From: an uncultured Lachnospiraceae bacterium
Lineage (GTDB): Bacteria; Bacillota; Clostridia; Lachnospirales; Lachnospiraceae
Length of the DNA: 22,242 nucleotides
NCBI GenBank assembly: GCA_902473545.1
Contig: CABRSG010000006.1
Location: 1 to 22,242, forward strand
Reading direction: 5' to 3'
Under the pieces are notes generated by a model. The model had not been told where the DNA came from, ran no database searches, and saw only the letters and a list, made by a program, of their open reading frames with translations. How positions within the stretch are numbered: the first letter of the stretch is position 1; every line of letters begins with the position of its first letter. Shown here in pieces: positions 1 through 9,162 of the stretch. The position numbers were made by a program, and so were the translations under genes.

Positions 1-2742
1 CAGGTTCTTTACGATCTGGATGAGAAACTGAAGTACCAGGTGACGGAGGAAAATCAGAATAAGGAGCTGGTGATGAACGACCAGCCGGAATCCTCCTACT
101 GGTTTCCGGAGCAGCTTCTGGAGTGGAAACCGGAGGAGGACGGGGATCTGAAGTATAATGTCAGCACGGTGCCGCTGGCAAAGCGCGTGGACAAAGAAAA
201 TCTTACCACGGTGAACAGCACGCAGAACACGGACACGAAGGTGATGGCGATCTCCATCATGAACTCCAGCACCAGCGGAAATGCGCCGCACGGTCTTAAT
301 TCGGCAAACTGCAACATCTTTACCTACTGGCAGTATGTGGATGAGCTGGTATACTGGGGCGGCTCTTCGGGCGAAGGTCTGATCGTTCCGCCAAGCCCGG
401 ATGTGACAGATCTTGCGCACAAGAACGGTGTTCCGGTGATCGGTACCGTATTCTTCCCGCAGGGCGTTGCAGGCGGCAAGATGGAGTGGCTGAACACCTT
501 CCTTGCGCAGGCTGAGGATGGAAGCTTTCCGATGGCAGACAAGCTGATCGAGGTAGCGCAGACCTATGGCTTTGACGGCTGGTTTATTAACCAGGAGACG
601 GAGGGCACCGAGGAGGAGCCGCTGACGAAGGAGCATGCGGATGCGATGCAGCTCTTTATAAAATACTTTAAGGAAAAAGCGCCGGAGCTTCGTCTGGTTT
701 ACTACGATTCCATGACGGTAGACGGCGAGATGGACTGGCAGAACGCGCTGACCGACGCAAACGCAGCATACCTTGTGGACGGGGAGGGCAATGCGGTTGC
801 AGACGAGATGTTCCTCAACTTCTGGTGGACGGACGAGGAGCTGGCGGATGAAAAACTTCTGGAGGCGTCCGCAAAGAAAGCGACGGAGCTTAACATTGAT
901 CCGTATAATCTCTATGCGGGCATCGACGTGCAGGCAAACGGCTACAACACACCGATCCGCTGGGATCTGTTTGCAGACGGGGACGGAGCTTCTCATACCT
1001 CCCTCGGCATTTACTGTCCGAGCTGGGCATACTTCTCCGCCTCCACGCTGGACGATTTCCACAAGAATGAAAATACCTTCTGGGTAAACAGCAAGCGCGA
1101 TCCGTCTGTGGATGTGGAATATACCTCTGCGGATCAGTGGCACGGTGTTGCGACATACGTAGTTGAAAAATCGGCGATCACGGAGCTTCCGTTTATCACG
1201 AACTTCAACACAGGCAGCGGCTACAGCTTCTATAAAGAGGGCGAGCAGATTTCCACGCTTGACTGGAACAACCGCAGCATCGGCGATATTCTGCCGACCT
1301 ACCGCTGGATGATCGACCAGGAAGAAAATAATCTGACCGCAGCATTCGATGTTGGAAATGCATGGTACGGCGGCACTTCTCTGAAGCTGTACGGCAAGAC
1401 GGCGGCAGGCGCATCCTCTGTGATTCACATGTACAGTGCAGATCTGCCGGTTGAGGAAGCAACGGTATTTACAACGACCGTAAAGACAGATGCCGAGACG
1501 GATCTGAATGCGATCCTCACCTTTGACGACGGAACCACAGAGACCGTAAACGGCGATGCAAAGGCCGGCGAGGGCTGGACGACCATCGGCTTTGATATCT
1601 CCGGATATGCAGGAAAGAAAATCCGTGAAATCTCTTATGAGATTATCCCGGCGACGGAAAACAGCTTCTACCAGATCAATTTCGGAAACATTACGATTAC
1701 AAACGAGACGGAGAAGGAAAACGCAGAGATCAGCAATCTTACTGTCGACGGTACGGAGTTTGACGAGGACGGTATGTACGCAGGTGTCCGCCTTTCCTGG
1801 GAGAGCACGCAGGAGGATTCCTGCTATGAGGTATATCGTGTGAACGACGACAAGACAATTTCTCTGCTCGGCGTATCGAACACGACCTGCTTCTATGTAA
1901 ATACCCTTCCGCGCACGGGAGAGACAAACAAATCAGACTTTATGGTAATTCCGGTGAACGAGCTGCTCGCAGAGGGCGAGGGTGTGACCGTATCTATGGA
2001 CTGGCCGGACAACAGTCTGCCGAAAGCAGCGCTGACCGCATCCCAGACGCTTATCGGACCGGACAGCAAGGTAACCTTCACCAGCGCATGCTCCCAGAAT
2101 ACGGAGAACGTTTCCTGGTCCATGCCGGGCGCAAGCGAAGAGACGGCAGAGGGCGAGAGCGTAAGCGTTACTTATGAGAATGAGGGTGTTTATGACGTAA
2201 CGGTAACGGCGAAGAATTCCTCTGGCGAGGCGGAGCAGACCTACAGCGGACTGATCGTTGTTTCCTCTGCGGTGGAAAAGGATGGCGCGCTGACACTGCT
2301 GTCCCAGGGCAGGGAAGTGGAAGCGACGGCTTATGTAAACGATAACGAGGCGCCGCCTTTCGCAGTGGACGGCGACGTGACAAAGAAATGGTGTGCAACC
2401 GGCACACCGCCTCATGAGATTACGATTGATCTCGGCGAGGAAGCGGCAGTCAGCCAGGTGAAGATTTCCCATGCGGAAGCAGGCGGTGAGGGCGCCGACA
2501 TGAACACGAAGGCATACACCATTCTGGTAAGCAGCGACGGACTTTCCTTCACACCGGTGGCATCCGTCACAAAGAACACCAGCGGCGAAACACTCGATAC
2601 CTTTGCACCGGTAAATGCAAGATATGTGAAGCTGTCGGTAGTGAAGCCGACGCAGGGTTCCGATACGGCGGCGCGTATTTACGAAATCGAAGTGTACGGC
2701 ACAGAAACAACGCTTGACGCGGAAGCGAAAACCGTGTCATGA
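1..2742 (+). CDS. GH85 endo-beta-N-acetylglucosaminidase, modular, 5'-truncated by window edge
   Basis: This enzyme hydrolyses the GlcNAc-beta-1,4-GlcNAc bond in the chitobiose core of N-glycans, releasing oligomannose with one GlcNAc. The frame is open from base 1 to the TGA at 2740-2742 (913 codons seen). The GTG at 40 is probably internal, because the true start and any signal peptide or lipobox should lie upstream. Counting from base 1, the GH85 barrel spans about residues 30-440. It opens with a YWFPEQLLEW motif and contains WFINQET, whose N197 and E199 match the catalytic Asn-x-Glu pair of the family. After it come a galactose-binding-like beta-sandwich (about 444-572), an Fn3-like segment (about 574-670), a PKD-like domain (about 675-755) and an F5/8 type C (CBM32-like) domain (about 764-900). 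No LPXTG anchor is seen at the C-terminus. It probably acts outside the cell, and heads the GH125-GH38 operon or lies within it. The family call is firm; secretion is inferred. Confidence 0.93.
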   Translation, partial: QVLYDLDEKLKYQVTEENQNKELVMNDQPESSYWFPEQLLEWKPEEDGDLKYNVSTVPLAKRVDKENLTTVNSTQNTDTKVMAISIMNSSTSGNAPHGLNSANCNIFTYWQYVDELVYWGGSSGEGLIVPPSPDVTDLAHKNGVPVIGTVFFPQGVAGGKMEWLNTFLAQAEDGSFPMADKLIEVAQTYGFDGWFINQETEGTEEEPLTKEHADAMQLFIKYFKEKAPELRLVYYDSMTVDGEMDWQNALTDANAAYLVDGEGNAVADEMFLNFWWTDEELADEKLLEASAKKATELNIDPYNLYAGIDVQANGYNTPIRWDLFADGDGASHTSLGIYCPSWAYFSASTLDDFHKNENTFWVNSKRDPSVDVEYTSADQWHGVATYVVEKSAITELPFITNFNTGSGYSFYKEGEQISTLDWNNRSIGDILPTYRWMIDQEENNLTAAFDVGNAWYGGTSLKLYGKTAAGASSVIHMYSADLPVEEATVFTTTVKTDAETDLNAILTFDDGTTETVNGDAKAGEGWTTIGFDISGYAGKKIREISYEIIPATENSFYQINFGNITITNETEKENAEISNLTVDGTEFDEDGMYAGVRLSWESTQEDSCYEVYRVNDDKTISLLGVSNTTCFYVNTLPRTGETNKSDFMVIPVNELLAEGEGVTVSMDWPDNSLPKAALTASQTLIGPDSKVTFTSACSQNTENVSWSMPGASEETAEGESVSVTYENEGVYDVTVTAKNSSGEAEQTYSGLIVVSSAVEKDGALTLLSQGREVEATAYVNDNEAPPFAVDGDVTKKWCATGTPPHEITIDLGEEAAVSQVKISHAEAGGEGADMNTKAYTILVSSDGLSFTPVASVTKNTSGETLDTFAPVNARYVKLSVVKPTQGSDTAARIYEIEVYGTETTLDAEAKTVS

Positions 2743-2794
2743 TAACAAGGGGGTGATCCCCGGATAAATGTGAAAAAGGACGGAGGACCTGAAC

Positions 2795-4102
2795 ATGGCA
2801 GCAGAATTAAAGAACAGACAGATTCCGGAGTCGATCTGTCGCATACTGGATACCGTAAAGGAAGTATTTGCGCGGGAGCCGCAGGTATATGAGACATTTA
2901 AAAACTGCTACACAAATACCTTAAATACTGCCGTTCATCATATGGAGGACAATACGGTTTACATTGTCACGGGCGACATCCCGGCCATGTGGCTGCGTGA
3001 CTCGGCAGCCTCCCTCCGTCCCTATCTGATTCCGGCAAAAGAGGACAAAAAGATCGCTGATATCCTGGTGGGCGCGGCGCAGCGCCAGGCGGAGTATATC
3101 TGCATCGATCCTTATGCAAACGCCTTCAACGCGGAGGCGAACGGAAACTGCTGGGAGAAGGATGAAACGGAGATGAATGACTGGCTGTGGGAGCGGAAGT
3201 ACGAGATTGATTCTCTCTGTTATCCGATCCAGTTTGCGTATCTCATCTGGAAAAATACCGGCAGAACCGATCAGTTTACACGCGCTTTCGCGGAGGCAGC
3301 GTGGAAAATCCTCACGGTGTTCCGGACGGAGCAGTACCACGAGGAAAAATCGACCTACCGGTTTACAAGAAGAAATACTTACTACACGGACACCCTCTCC
3401 AGAGACGGCAGGGGACCGCTGGTAAAACAGGGCATTGGAATGACCTGGTCGGGCTTCCGCCCGAGCGACGACGCCTGCACCTACGGCTATCTGATTCCGT
3501 CCAATATGTTTGCGGTCGTGGCGCTCGGCTATCTGGAGGAAATCTCCCGGGAGGTGCTGAAGCTCCCGGAGATGGCGCGGGAAGCAGCGGCTCTGAAAAA
3601 AGAGATTTATGAGGGCATTGAAAAATACGGTATCACCCGCAGGGAAGGCTTCGGGGAGGTGTATGCATACGAGGCGGACGGCTTTGGCGAATTCAATCTG
3701 ATGGACGACGCCAACGTGCCGAGCCTTTTATCCATGGATTATCTCGGATATAAAGGACATAGCCGCGAGGTGGCGGAAAATACAAGAAAACTGATTTTAA
3801 GCGAGACAAATCCTTTTTACTACAAAGGAGAGAAGGCGGCGGGGATCGGAAGTCCCCACACGCCAGCCGGATATATCTGGCACATTGCGTTATGTATGCA
3901 GGGGCTTACTGCACAGACGGCGGAGGAAAAAAGGCGGATGATCATGCTGGCAGTCTCCACCGACGGCGGCAAAAAGCTGATGCACGAGGGCTTCTGCGCG
4001 GACGACGACACACAGTACACAAGGGAATGGTTTGCCTGGGCAAATGCGATGTTCAGCGAGCTTGTGATGGATTATTGCGGATATAAAGTGAATTTTATAT
4101 GA
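2795..4102 (+). CDS. GH125 exo-alpha-1,6-mannosidase (DUF1237 family)
   Basis: This is an inverting metal-independent exo-alpha-1,6-mannosidase that trims alpha-1,6-mannose from N-glycan fragments. The 435-residue length is normal for GH125 and the product looks like a single (alpha/alpha)6 barrel. Family hallmarks include GDIPAMWLRDS near residues 60-70, CWEKDETEMNDW near 119-130, FRPSDDACTYG (D225/D226, at the position of the catalytic acid) and the C-terminal REWFAWANAMF (E411, at the position of the catalytic base). There is no signal peptide, so it should be cytoplasmic. GGAGG at 2782-2786 supports the ATG at 2795. It starts 52 bp after the GH85 stop and ends 18 bp before the GH38 start, so the three are probably one transcript. 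Pairing with GH38 is expected: one enzyme clears alpha-1,6 and the other alpha-1,2/1,3 linkages. No key residue appears to be missing. Confidence 0.96.
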   Translation: MAAELKNRQIPESICRILDTVKEVFAREPQVYETFKNCYTNTLNTAVHHMEDNTVYIVTGDIPAMWLRDSAASLRPYLIPAKEDKKIADILVGAAQRQAEYICIDPYANAFNAEANGNCWEKDETEMNDWLWERKYEIDSLCYPIQFAYLIWKNTGRTDQFTRAFAEAAWKILTVFRTEQYHEEKSTYRFTRRNTYYTDTLSRDGRGPLVKQGIGMTWSGFRPSDDACTYGYLIPSNMFAVVALGYLEEISREVLKLPEMAREAAALKKEIYEGIEKYGITRREGFGEVYAYEADGFGEFNLMDDANVPSLLSMDYLGYKGHSREVAENTRKLILSETNPFYYKGEKAAGIGSPHTPAGYIWHIALCMQGLTAQTAEEKRRMIMLAVSTDGGKKLMHEGFCADDDTQYTREWFAWANAMFSELVMDYCGYKVNFI

Positions 4103-4120
4103 TAGAACGAGGAGGCAGCT

Positions 4121-7100
4121 ATGTTTTTAACGGACAGAAAACTGGAAAGACGGATTACGGAGCTTAAAGAGTATCGCTACCGCGACATTATCCGTCTCGA
4201 AGAATTTGCAGTAAAGGAAGATACCGGGGGCGTGGTAAACCCGGCGCTTCCGACATCCTTTGAGGGCTGGGATACCCTGCGCACAGGCGACACCTGGAAG
4301 GGACGCGATCGTTTTCTGTGGATGCATAAGGAAATCCCGGTTCCGGCAGAGTGGAAGGGCAGAAAGATTGTCGGAATTTTTGATTTTGGAAACACCGGCG
4401 CGGGAAATAACTCCGGCTTTGAGTCGATGCTGTACTTAAACGGCAGCATGTATCAGGGCGTGGATGTAAATCATAAAGAAGCATTTTTTGAGGACACAAA
4501 CTGCGGAAAGGTGCTGGATGTCACTTTCCGCCTCTGGTCCGGTCTGGAGGGCGGCGGTGTGCCGACCGAGCAGGAGCACCGCATTGCGCGCGCAGACCTG
4601 GCGTGGCTGGACGAGCAGGTGGACGACTTCTATTACATGGCGCAGATGGTATGGGAGACGCTTGGACAGCTAAATGAGTTTGATCCGATCCAGCATGACC
4701 TGCGCAGAGCGCTCGACGAGGCGTGCCACTGCATCGACTGGTCTTATCCGGGGAGCGATGCATTCTACGAGAGCGTTCACGAGGCGGATATTCTCTTAAA
4801 CGAGGCAATCGACGGTATGAACAAAAACAGCTCCGTGAACGTGAGCTGCGTGGGGCACACGCACATCGACATGGCGTGGCTCTGGCGTCTGAAGCACACC
4901 AGAGAGAAAGGCTCCCGCTCCTTCTCAACGGTACTTCGCCTGATGAAGCAGTACCCGGAATACATTTTCCTGCAGACACAGCCGCAGATCTATGAATATA
5001 TGAAGGAAGATTTCCCGGAGATTTACGCGCAGATCAAGGAGCGCGTGGCGGAGGGACGCTGGGAAGCGGACGGCGCAATGTGGGTGGAGGCGGACTGTAA
5101 CCTCACCAGCGGCGAGTCGCTTACCAGACAGATTCTGCTCGGAAGCAAATTCATTAAGGATGAATTTGGCAAAGAGGTGGAATACCTCTGGCTTCCGGAC
5201 GTGTTCGGCTATTCCTGGGCACTGCCGCAGATTCTGAAAAAAGCGGGCATCAACACCTTTATGACGACAAAGATCAGTTGGAATCAGTACAATCGTATGC
5301 CGCACGACACCTTTATGTGGAAGGGTATCGACGGAAGCGAGGTGCTGACGCACTTTATCACGACGCCGGATCCGTGGAGCGAACCGGGTTCCTGGTTCTA
5401 CACCTACAACGGCAAGCTGACGCCGAAGACGGTGAAGGGCACCTGGGAGGCGTACAGCGAGAAGCAGATGAATAAGGATCTGCTGATTTCCTTCGGCTAC
5501 GGCGACGGAGGCGGCGGTGTAAACCGCGACATGCTGGAGAACCGCAGAAGGATCGACAAAATTCCGGGACTTCCGAATCTGAAGATTACAACGGCGGCGG
5601 AATATTTCCGTAAGCTGCATGAGACCGTAAAGGAGACCGACCAGTACGTACACACCTGGGACGGGGAGCTGTATCTGGAATACCACAGAGGAACCTACAC
5701 CAGCCAGGGTTACAATAAACGCATGAACCGCAAAATGGAGCTTCTTTACCGGAGAGCGGAGTGGCTGACAGTGATGGACGCTGTGAATAAGGGCAGCATC
5801 GAAGAGTCACAGCAGGAGGAGCTGACGAAGGGCTGGAAGCATATCCTCACAGACCAGTTCCACGATATCATTCCGGGGTCCTCCATCCATGAGGTATATG
5901 AGGATTCCAGAAAGGATTACGAATACATTGAAGGCGTTGCGCAGGGCGTATGCCGGGGAGCGCTCGCTGATCTGCTCGAAGAAAAGCCGGATTCCTACAC
6001 GGTATTTAACGCTTCCGCATGGACGAGAGGCGAGATTGTAACTGTTCCGAATACCCGGGCGGGTGTTTACTGTGATGCAGACGGCAATGAACTGACTGCG
6101 CAGCAGGCGGGAGATGTCACCTACGTGGAGGTGAAGGACGTCCCGGCAATGGGTACGGCAGCAATTTTCTTTAAGGAGCAGGCTACGGCGGAGACAAAGG
6201 CAGCCTTCACCATCAACGGAAGAGATATTGAGACGCCGTATTACAGCATTTCCCTGAATGGCTATGGACAGATCACACGGCTGTTTGACAAGACCTTCGG
6301 GCGCGAGGTGCTTCCGAAGGGCGAGCGTGCGAACGTGCTGCAGATGTTCGAGGACAAGCCGCTTGACAACGACGCGTGGGATATCGACATTTTTTATCAG
6401 CAGAAGATGCGCGAGATCACCGATCTGACAAAGTTTGAGGTAACGGAGTGCGGCGCGCTGCAGATGAAGATTCATATGGAGTGGAATTACATGAACTCCT
6501 TCATCGCACAGGATATGGTGCTCTACAGCGACAGCAGAAGAATCGACTTTAAGACGTTCGTGGATTACCATGAGCAGCATCAGCTTCTGAAAGCGGCGTT
6601 CCCGGTGGATATCCGTTCCACCTACGCGACCTACGATGTGCAGTACGGCAATGTGAGACGTCCGAACCACTGGAACACAAGCTGGGATCAGGCGCGGTTC
6701 GAGAGCGTGGCGCACCGCTGGGCAGATCTGTCCGAGAGAAACTACGGCGTCAGCCTCTTAAACGATTGCAAGTACGGTCATGACATCAAAGACAATGTGA
6801 TGCGCATTAGTCTGCTGAAGGCAGGCACGCACCCGGATCACCTGCAGGATCAGGGACAGCACGTATTCACCTACGCGCTCCTTCCGCACGGCGGAGATTT
6901 CGTGGAAGGAAACGTGGTGCAGGAGGCGTATGCGCTGAACGATCCGATGCAGACAGCGGAGGGTGTTTGCACCTTTGGAGCGGAAAGCTTCGTAACCTTC
7001 GACAACGATCAGGTGGAGCTGGACGCGGTGAAGAAATCCGAGGACGGAAAGTATCTCGTCATCCGTTTCCACGAGTTTGCAGGCTCCGCGCAGAAGGTGA

Positions 7101-7240
7101 CGGTGCGACCGGGTTTTGCCTTTACGGAATGGGCCGAGTGCGATCTGCGCGAGCGTCCGCTCGGCGAATGGTCGCGGGATAAGGAGATCGCGCTTGATCT
7201 TCACGCTTATGAAATAAAGACGATTCTGATCTCACTGTAA
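4121..7240 (+). CDS. GH38 alpha-mannosidase
   Basis: This is a zinc-dependent retaining alpha-mannosidase acting on alpha-1,2/1,3/1,6-mannosides from N-glycans. The protein has 1039 residues, typical of bacterial GH38. An N-terminal beta domain (about 1-230) is followed by the catalytic barrel, which starts at VSCVGHTHIDMAWLW. H248 and D250 there match two of the Zn ligands. D360 in WLPDVFGYS matches the nucleophile/ligand Asp, and H581 in QFHDIIPGSSI matches the last ligand His. Beta-sandwich domains fill roughly 640-1039. There is no signal peptide, so it is cytoplasmic. GGAGG at 4111-4115 fits the ATG at 4121. It is the last gene before a strong terminator. It resembles the compact bacterial type (the Streptococcus pyogenes SpGH38 class, known for alpha-1,3 activity), but linkage preference cannot be read from sequence alone. 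Confidence 0.96.
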   Translation: MFLTDRKLERRITELKEYRYRDIIRLEEFAVKEDTGGVVNPALPTSFEGWDTLRTGDTWKGRDRFLWMHKEIPVPAEWKGRKIVGIFDFGNTGAGNNSGFESMLYLNGSMYQGVDVNHKEAFFEDTNCGKVLDVTFRLWSGLEGGGVPTEQEHRIARADLAWLDEQVDDFYYMAQMVWETLGQLNEFDPIQHDLRRALDEACHCIDWSYPGSDAFYESVHEADILLNEAIDGMNKNSSVNVSCVGHTHIDMAWLWRLKHTREKGSRSFSTVLRLMKQYPEYIFLQTQPQIYEYMKEDFPEIYAQIKERVAEGRWEADGAMWVEADCNLTSGESLTRQILLGSKFIKDEFGKEVEYLWLPDVFGYSWALPQILKKAGINTFMTTKISWNQYNRMPHDTFMWKGIDGSEVLTHFITTPDPWSEPGSWFYTYNGKLTPKTVKGTWEAYSEKQMNKDLLISFGYGDGGGGVNRDMLENRRRIDKIPGLPNLKITTAAEYFRKLHETVKETDQYVHTWDGELYLEYHRGTYTSQGYNKRMNRKMELLYRRAEWLTVMDAVNKGSIEESQQEELTKGWKHILTDQFHDIIPGSSIHEVYEDSRKDYEYIEGVAQGVCRGALADLLEEKPDSYTVFNASAWTRGEIVTVPNTRAGVYCDADGNELTAQQAGDVTYVEVKDVPAMGTAAIFFKEQATAETKAAFTINGRDIETPYYSISLNGYGQITRLFDKTFGREVLPKGERANVLQMFEDKPLDNDAWDIDIFYQQKMREITDLTKFEVTECGALQMKIHMEWNYMNSFIAQDMVLYSDSRRIDFKTFVDYHEQHQLLKAAFPVDIRSTYATYDVQYGNVRRPNHWNTSWDQARFESVAHRWADLSERNYGVSLLNDCKYGHDIKDNVMRISLLKAGTHPDHLQDQGQHVFTYALLPHGGDFVEGNVVQEAYALNDPMQTAEGVCTFGAESFVTFDNDQVELDAVKKSEDGKYLVIRFHEFAGSAQKVTVRPGFAFTEWAECDLRERPLGEWSRDKEIALDLHAYEIKTILISL

Positions 7241-7277
7241 AAGGTAACGTTTGCGCATTTATTGCGCGGACCGTGAC

Positions 7278-7307
7278 AGAGCCGGGCACGATCCCGGCTC
7301 TTTTTCT
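7278..7307 (+). terminator. Intrinsic terminator after GH38
   Basis: A perfect 9-bp stem (AGAGCCGGG at 7278-7286 with CCCGGCTCT at 7293-7301) with a 6-nt loop runs straight into TTTTTCTT. It should end the GH85-GH125-GH38 transcript. A weaker 5-bp hairpin (GCGCA/TGCGC, 7253-7267) sits just before it. Confidence 0.93.
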
Positions 7308-7371
7308 TGTGAAAATAGTTTGTTTTTGTTGTAGCTATTTGATGATTTTAGTGGATTTGCACAAAGAAACC

Positions 7372-7380
7372 TGCTATAAT
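7372..7380 (+). promoter_or_regulatory. Extended -10 promoter for the two-component genes
   Basis: TGCTATAAT is a perfect extended -10 element (TGn plus consensus TATAAT at 7375-7380). It lies 27 bp before the kinase ATG at 7408 and downstream of the terminator. No good -35 hexamer is seen 17 bp upstream, which is common for extended -10 promoters. It should drive the kinase and regulator independently of the glycosidase operon. Confidence 0.7.
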
Positions 7381-7396
7381 AGTTGTGTATTTTGCC

Positions 7397-7401
7397 GGAG
7401 G
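7397..7401 (+). promoter_or_regulatory. Ribosome site fixing the kinase start
   Basis: GGAGG lies 6 nt before the ATG at 7408. It favours this start over an in-frame GTG at 7273, which precedes the terminator stem and would put the terminator and promoter inside the coding region. Confidence 0.85.
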
Positions 7402-7407
7402 ATAGAT

Positions 7408-9162
7408 ATGGAGAAGATAGAGAAGAAAAGCCCAAAACAACTATATAACAAGCTTCTTTTTATTTATACGGCAGTCATTGCGTGCGTGGTGCTGGCGCTG
7501 ATGATTTACTTTACTACCAGCATGAGGCGGCGTTACCTGGAAAATAATCTGGAATTTCTGCAGATGGCGCACGAGGAGGCGGTGGCGTATGTGAAAAGCT
7601 GCTCCAATGCCGCCGATTACCTGCATGAAGAGCTTTACAATTCCAATATGGAGCTGAAGGATGTGCTGCATTATCTCGCGGACAGCACGGAGGAATACCA
7701 GAAATACCGGCTTGATTCCTTTTCACAGTATTACCTGCTGGATTATCACGGGATAGAGGATTTCTCAGCGAGTGCGTTCGAGATGTATCCGTCGCTTATC
7801 CGGCTGGCATTCGTTAGCTATGAAAAGGGCGATCTGACAGCGTATACCGGCGGACAGGGCGTTTACCACACAGACGATGGCAAAGGAACGCTTGAAAACA
7901 TCAGGAGCGGAGATCTGGCACAGGAAGGGGAATTTTCGTTTTTGAAAGAGGTTCGCGACCCGAATACCATGCGGAGCATGGGCGCTATGATCGTGACGTT
8001 CGGGGCGGATCGCTTTCGGACTATCCGAAGCAGCTACGAGCTGTCGGAACTGGTGGTCTATAACGAGAACGGTACGATGATCTACGATTCCGCCGGGGAG
8101 CTCCCGGCAGAAGAGCTGGAGGCGTCGCGCGGGGCGCAGCAGCTTGAGACGAGACTGAAAGCATATGTACGGACGTCAAACCAGGATAAATTAAACGTCA
8201 TCAGCTATCTGAAAAAAATAGAGGCGGCGCGGATGCCGTTTGGAAGAATGGTGATGATTTTTGCGGTCGGCGTTGCGGCATTTTTCGTCAGCGAATGTCT
8301 GGTAAACTGGTATTTAAGGCGCGTTTCCACACGTCTCGACCGCATCCTGAATGGCATGACGAAGGTTATGGGAGGCGATCTGACGGCGCGCCTTGATACG
8401 GCAAACAATGGGGATGAGCTGGACGTGATCGCGCTTCACTTTAACGAGATGTGCGAAAAGCTCGATCTGCATATCCAGAAGAGCTACCTTGTCGAGATCG
8501 AGCAGAAAAATGCTGAGATGGCGGCGCTGCAGAGTCAGATCAATCCGCATTTCCTTTACAATACCCTGGAAGCGATCCGCATGAAGGCGATCTGCAACGG
8601 AGACCAGGAGGTCGGAAAAATGCTCTACAGCATGGCGGTGACGTTCCGCAGCCAGCTCAAGGAGGCGGATGTGATCACGCTCGCGCAGGAGCTGCATTAC
8701 AGCAAAAAATACATGGAGCTTTTTGAGTATCGCTATCCAAAGCAGTTCCAGTCCGGTGTGGATTGCCCGCTGGAATATATGCAGGTGCCGATCATTAAGT
8801 TCGTTTTGCAGCCGGTCATCGAGAATTATTTTATTCACGGCATCCGGATGCGCGACAATGACAATTTCATTAGGATTATGGTAGAAAAGCGGGGCGAGGA
8901 CTTTGCGATCATCGTCGAGGATAACGGCAGAGGCATGACGGAAGAGGAGATCGCGGAGAAAAACTGGCAGCTTCGGGAAAATAAAATGGATAAGACAAAG
9001 TCCATAGGAATCTCGAATGTAAACCGGCGGATCAAGGCGGTATACGGGAGCCGCTGCGGGCTTGAGCTGGAAAATGTAAAAACAGGCGGACTGCGGGTAA
9101 TTTTAACGTATCGGCCGCAGGAGGGAGAGCGTGATGAGGAAAGTAATGATCGTGGAAGATGA
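7408..9162 (+). CDS. YesM-type sensor histidine kinase
   Basis: This is a membrane sensor kinase of the LytS/YesM class (His_kinase family PF06580), 584 residues from the chosen ATG. TM1 is at about 14-36 and an extracellular sensor region spans about 40-275. TM2 (about 280-305) leads into a HAMP segment (about 305-355, including GGDLTARLDTANNGDEL). The phospho-acceptor motif SQINPHFLYNTLE places the His at residue 381. The ATPase part shows an N box QPVIENYF (about 468-475) and a G box VEDNGRGM (503-510). Such kinases pair with AraC-type regulators and commonly control sugar ABC transporters. Here it sits between the mannosidases and the transporter and overlaps the regulator gene by 29 bp, so coupled translation is likely. 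The ligand is not readable; an N-glycan fragment is inferred from context. Confidence 0.94.
   Translation: MEKIEKKSPKQLYNKLLFIYTAVIACVVLALMIYFTTSMRRRYLENNLEFLQMAHEEAVAYVKSCSNAADYLHEELYNSNMELKDVLHYLADSTEEYQKYRLDSFSQYYLLDYHGIEDFSASAFEMYPSLIRLAFVSYEKGDLTAYTGGQGVYHTDDGKGTLENIRSGDLAQEGEFSFLKEVRDPNTMRSMGAMIVTFGADRFRTIRSSYELSELVVYNENGTMIYDSAGELPAEELEASRGAQQLETRLKAYVRTSNQDKLNVISYLKKIEAARMPFGRMVMIFAVGVAAFFVSECLVNWYLRRVSTRLDRILNGMTKVMGGDLTARLDTANNGDELDVIALHFNEMCEKLDLHIQKSYLVEIEQKNAEMAALQSQINPHFLYNTLEAIRMKAICNGDQEVGKMLYSMAVTFRSQLKEADVITLAQELHYSKKYMELFEYRYPKQFQSGVDCPLEYMQVPIIKFVLQPVIENYFIHGIRMRDNDNFIRIMVEKRGEDFAIIVEDNGRGMTEEEIAEKNWQLRENKMDKTKSIGISNVNRRIKAVYGSRCGLELENVKTGGLRVILTYRPQEGERDEESNDRGR
9119..9127 (+). 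promoter_or_regulatory. Ribosome site inside the kinase gene for the regulator
   Basis: AGGAGGGAG lies within the kinase 3' end. Six bases separate it from the ATG at 9134 and three from an in-frame GTG at 9131. The spacing favours the ATG. Confidence 0.75.

Noticed and set aside
5807..6715. 302-codon minus-strand frame opposite GH38
   Set aside because: A shadow of the GH38 coding strand, with no plausible ribosome site or family motif. The same applies to the 253-codon frame at 4925-5686.
7273..7407. Upstream GTG start that would lengthen the histidine kinase by 45 residues
   Set aside because: It would place a terminator, an extended -10 promoter and a ribosome site inside the gene; the ATG at 7408 is better supported.
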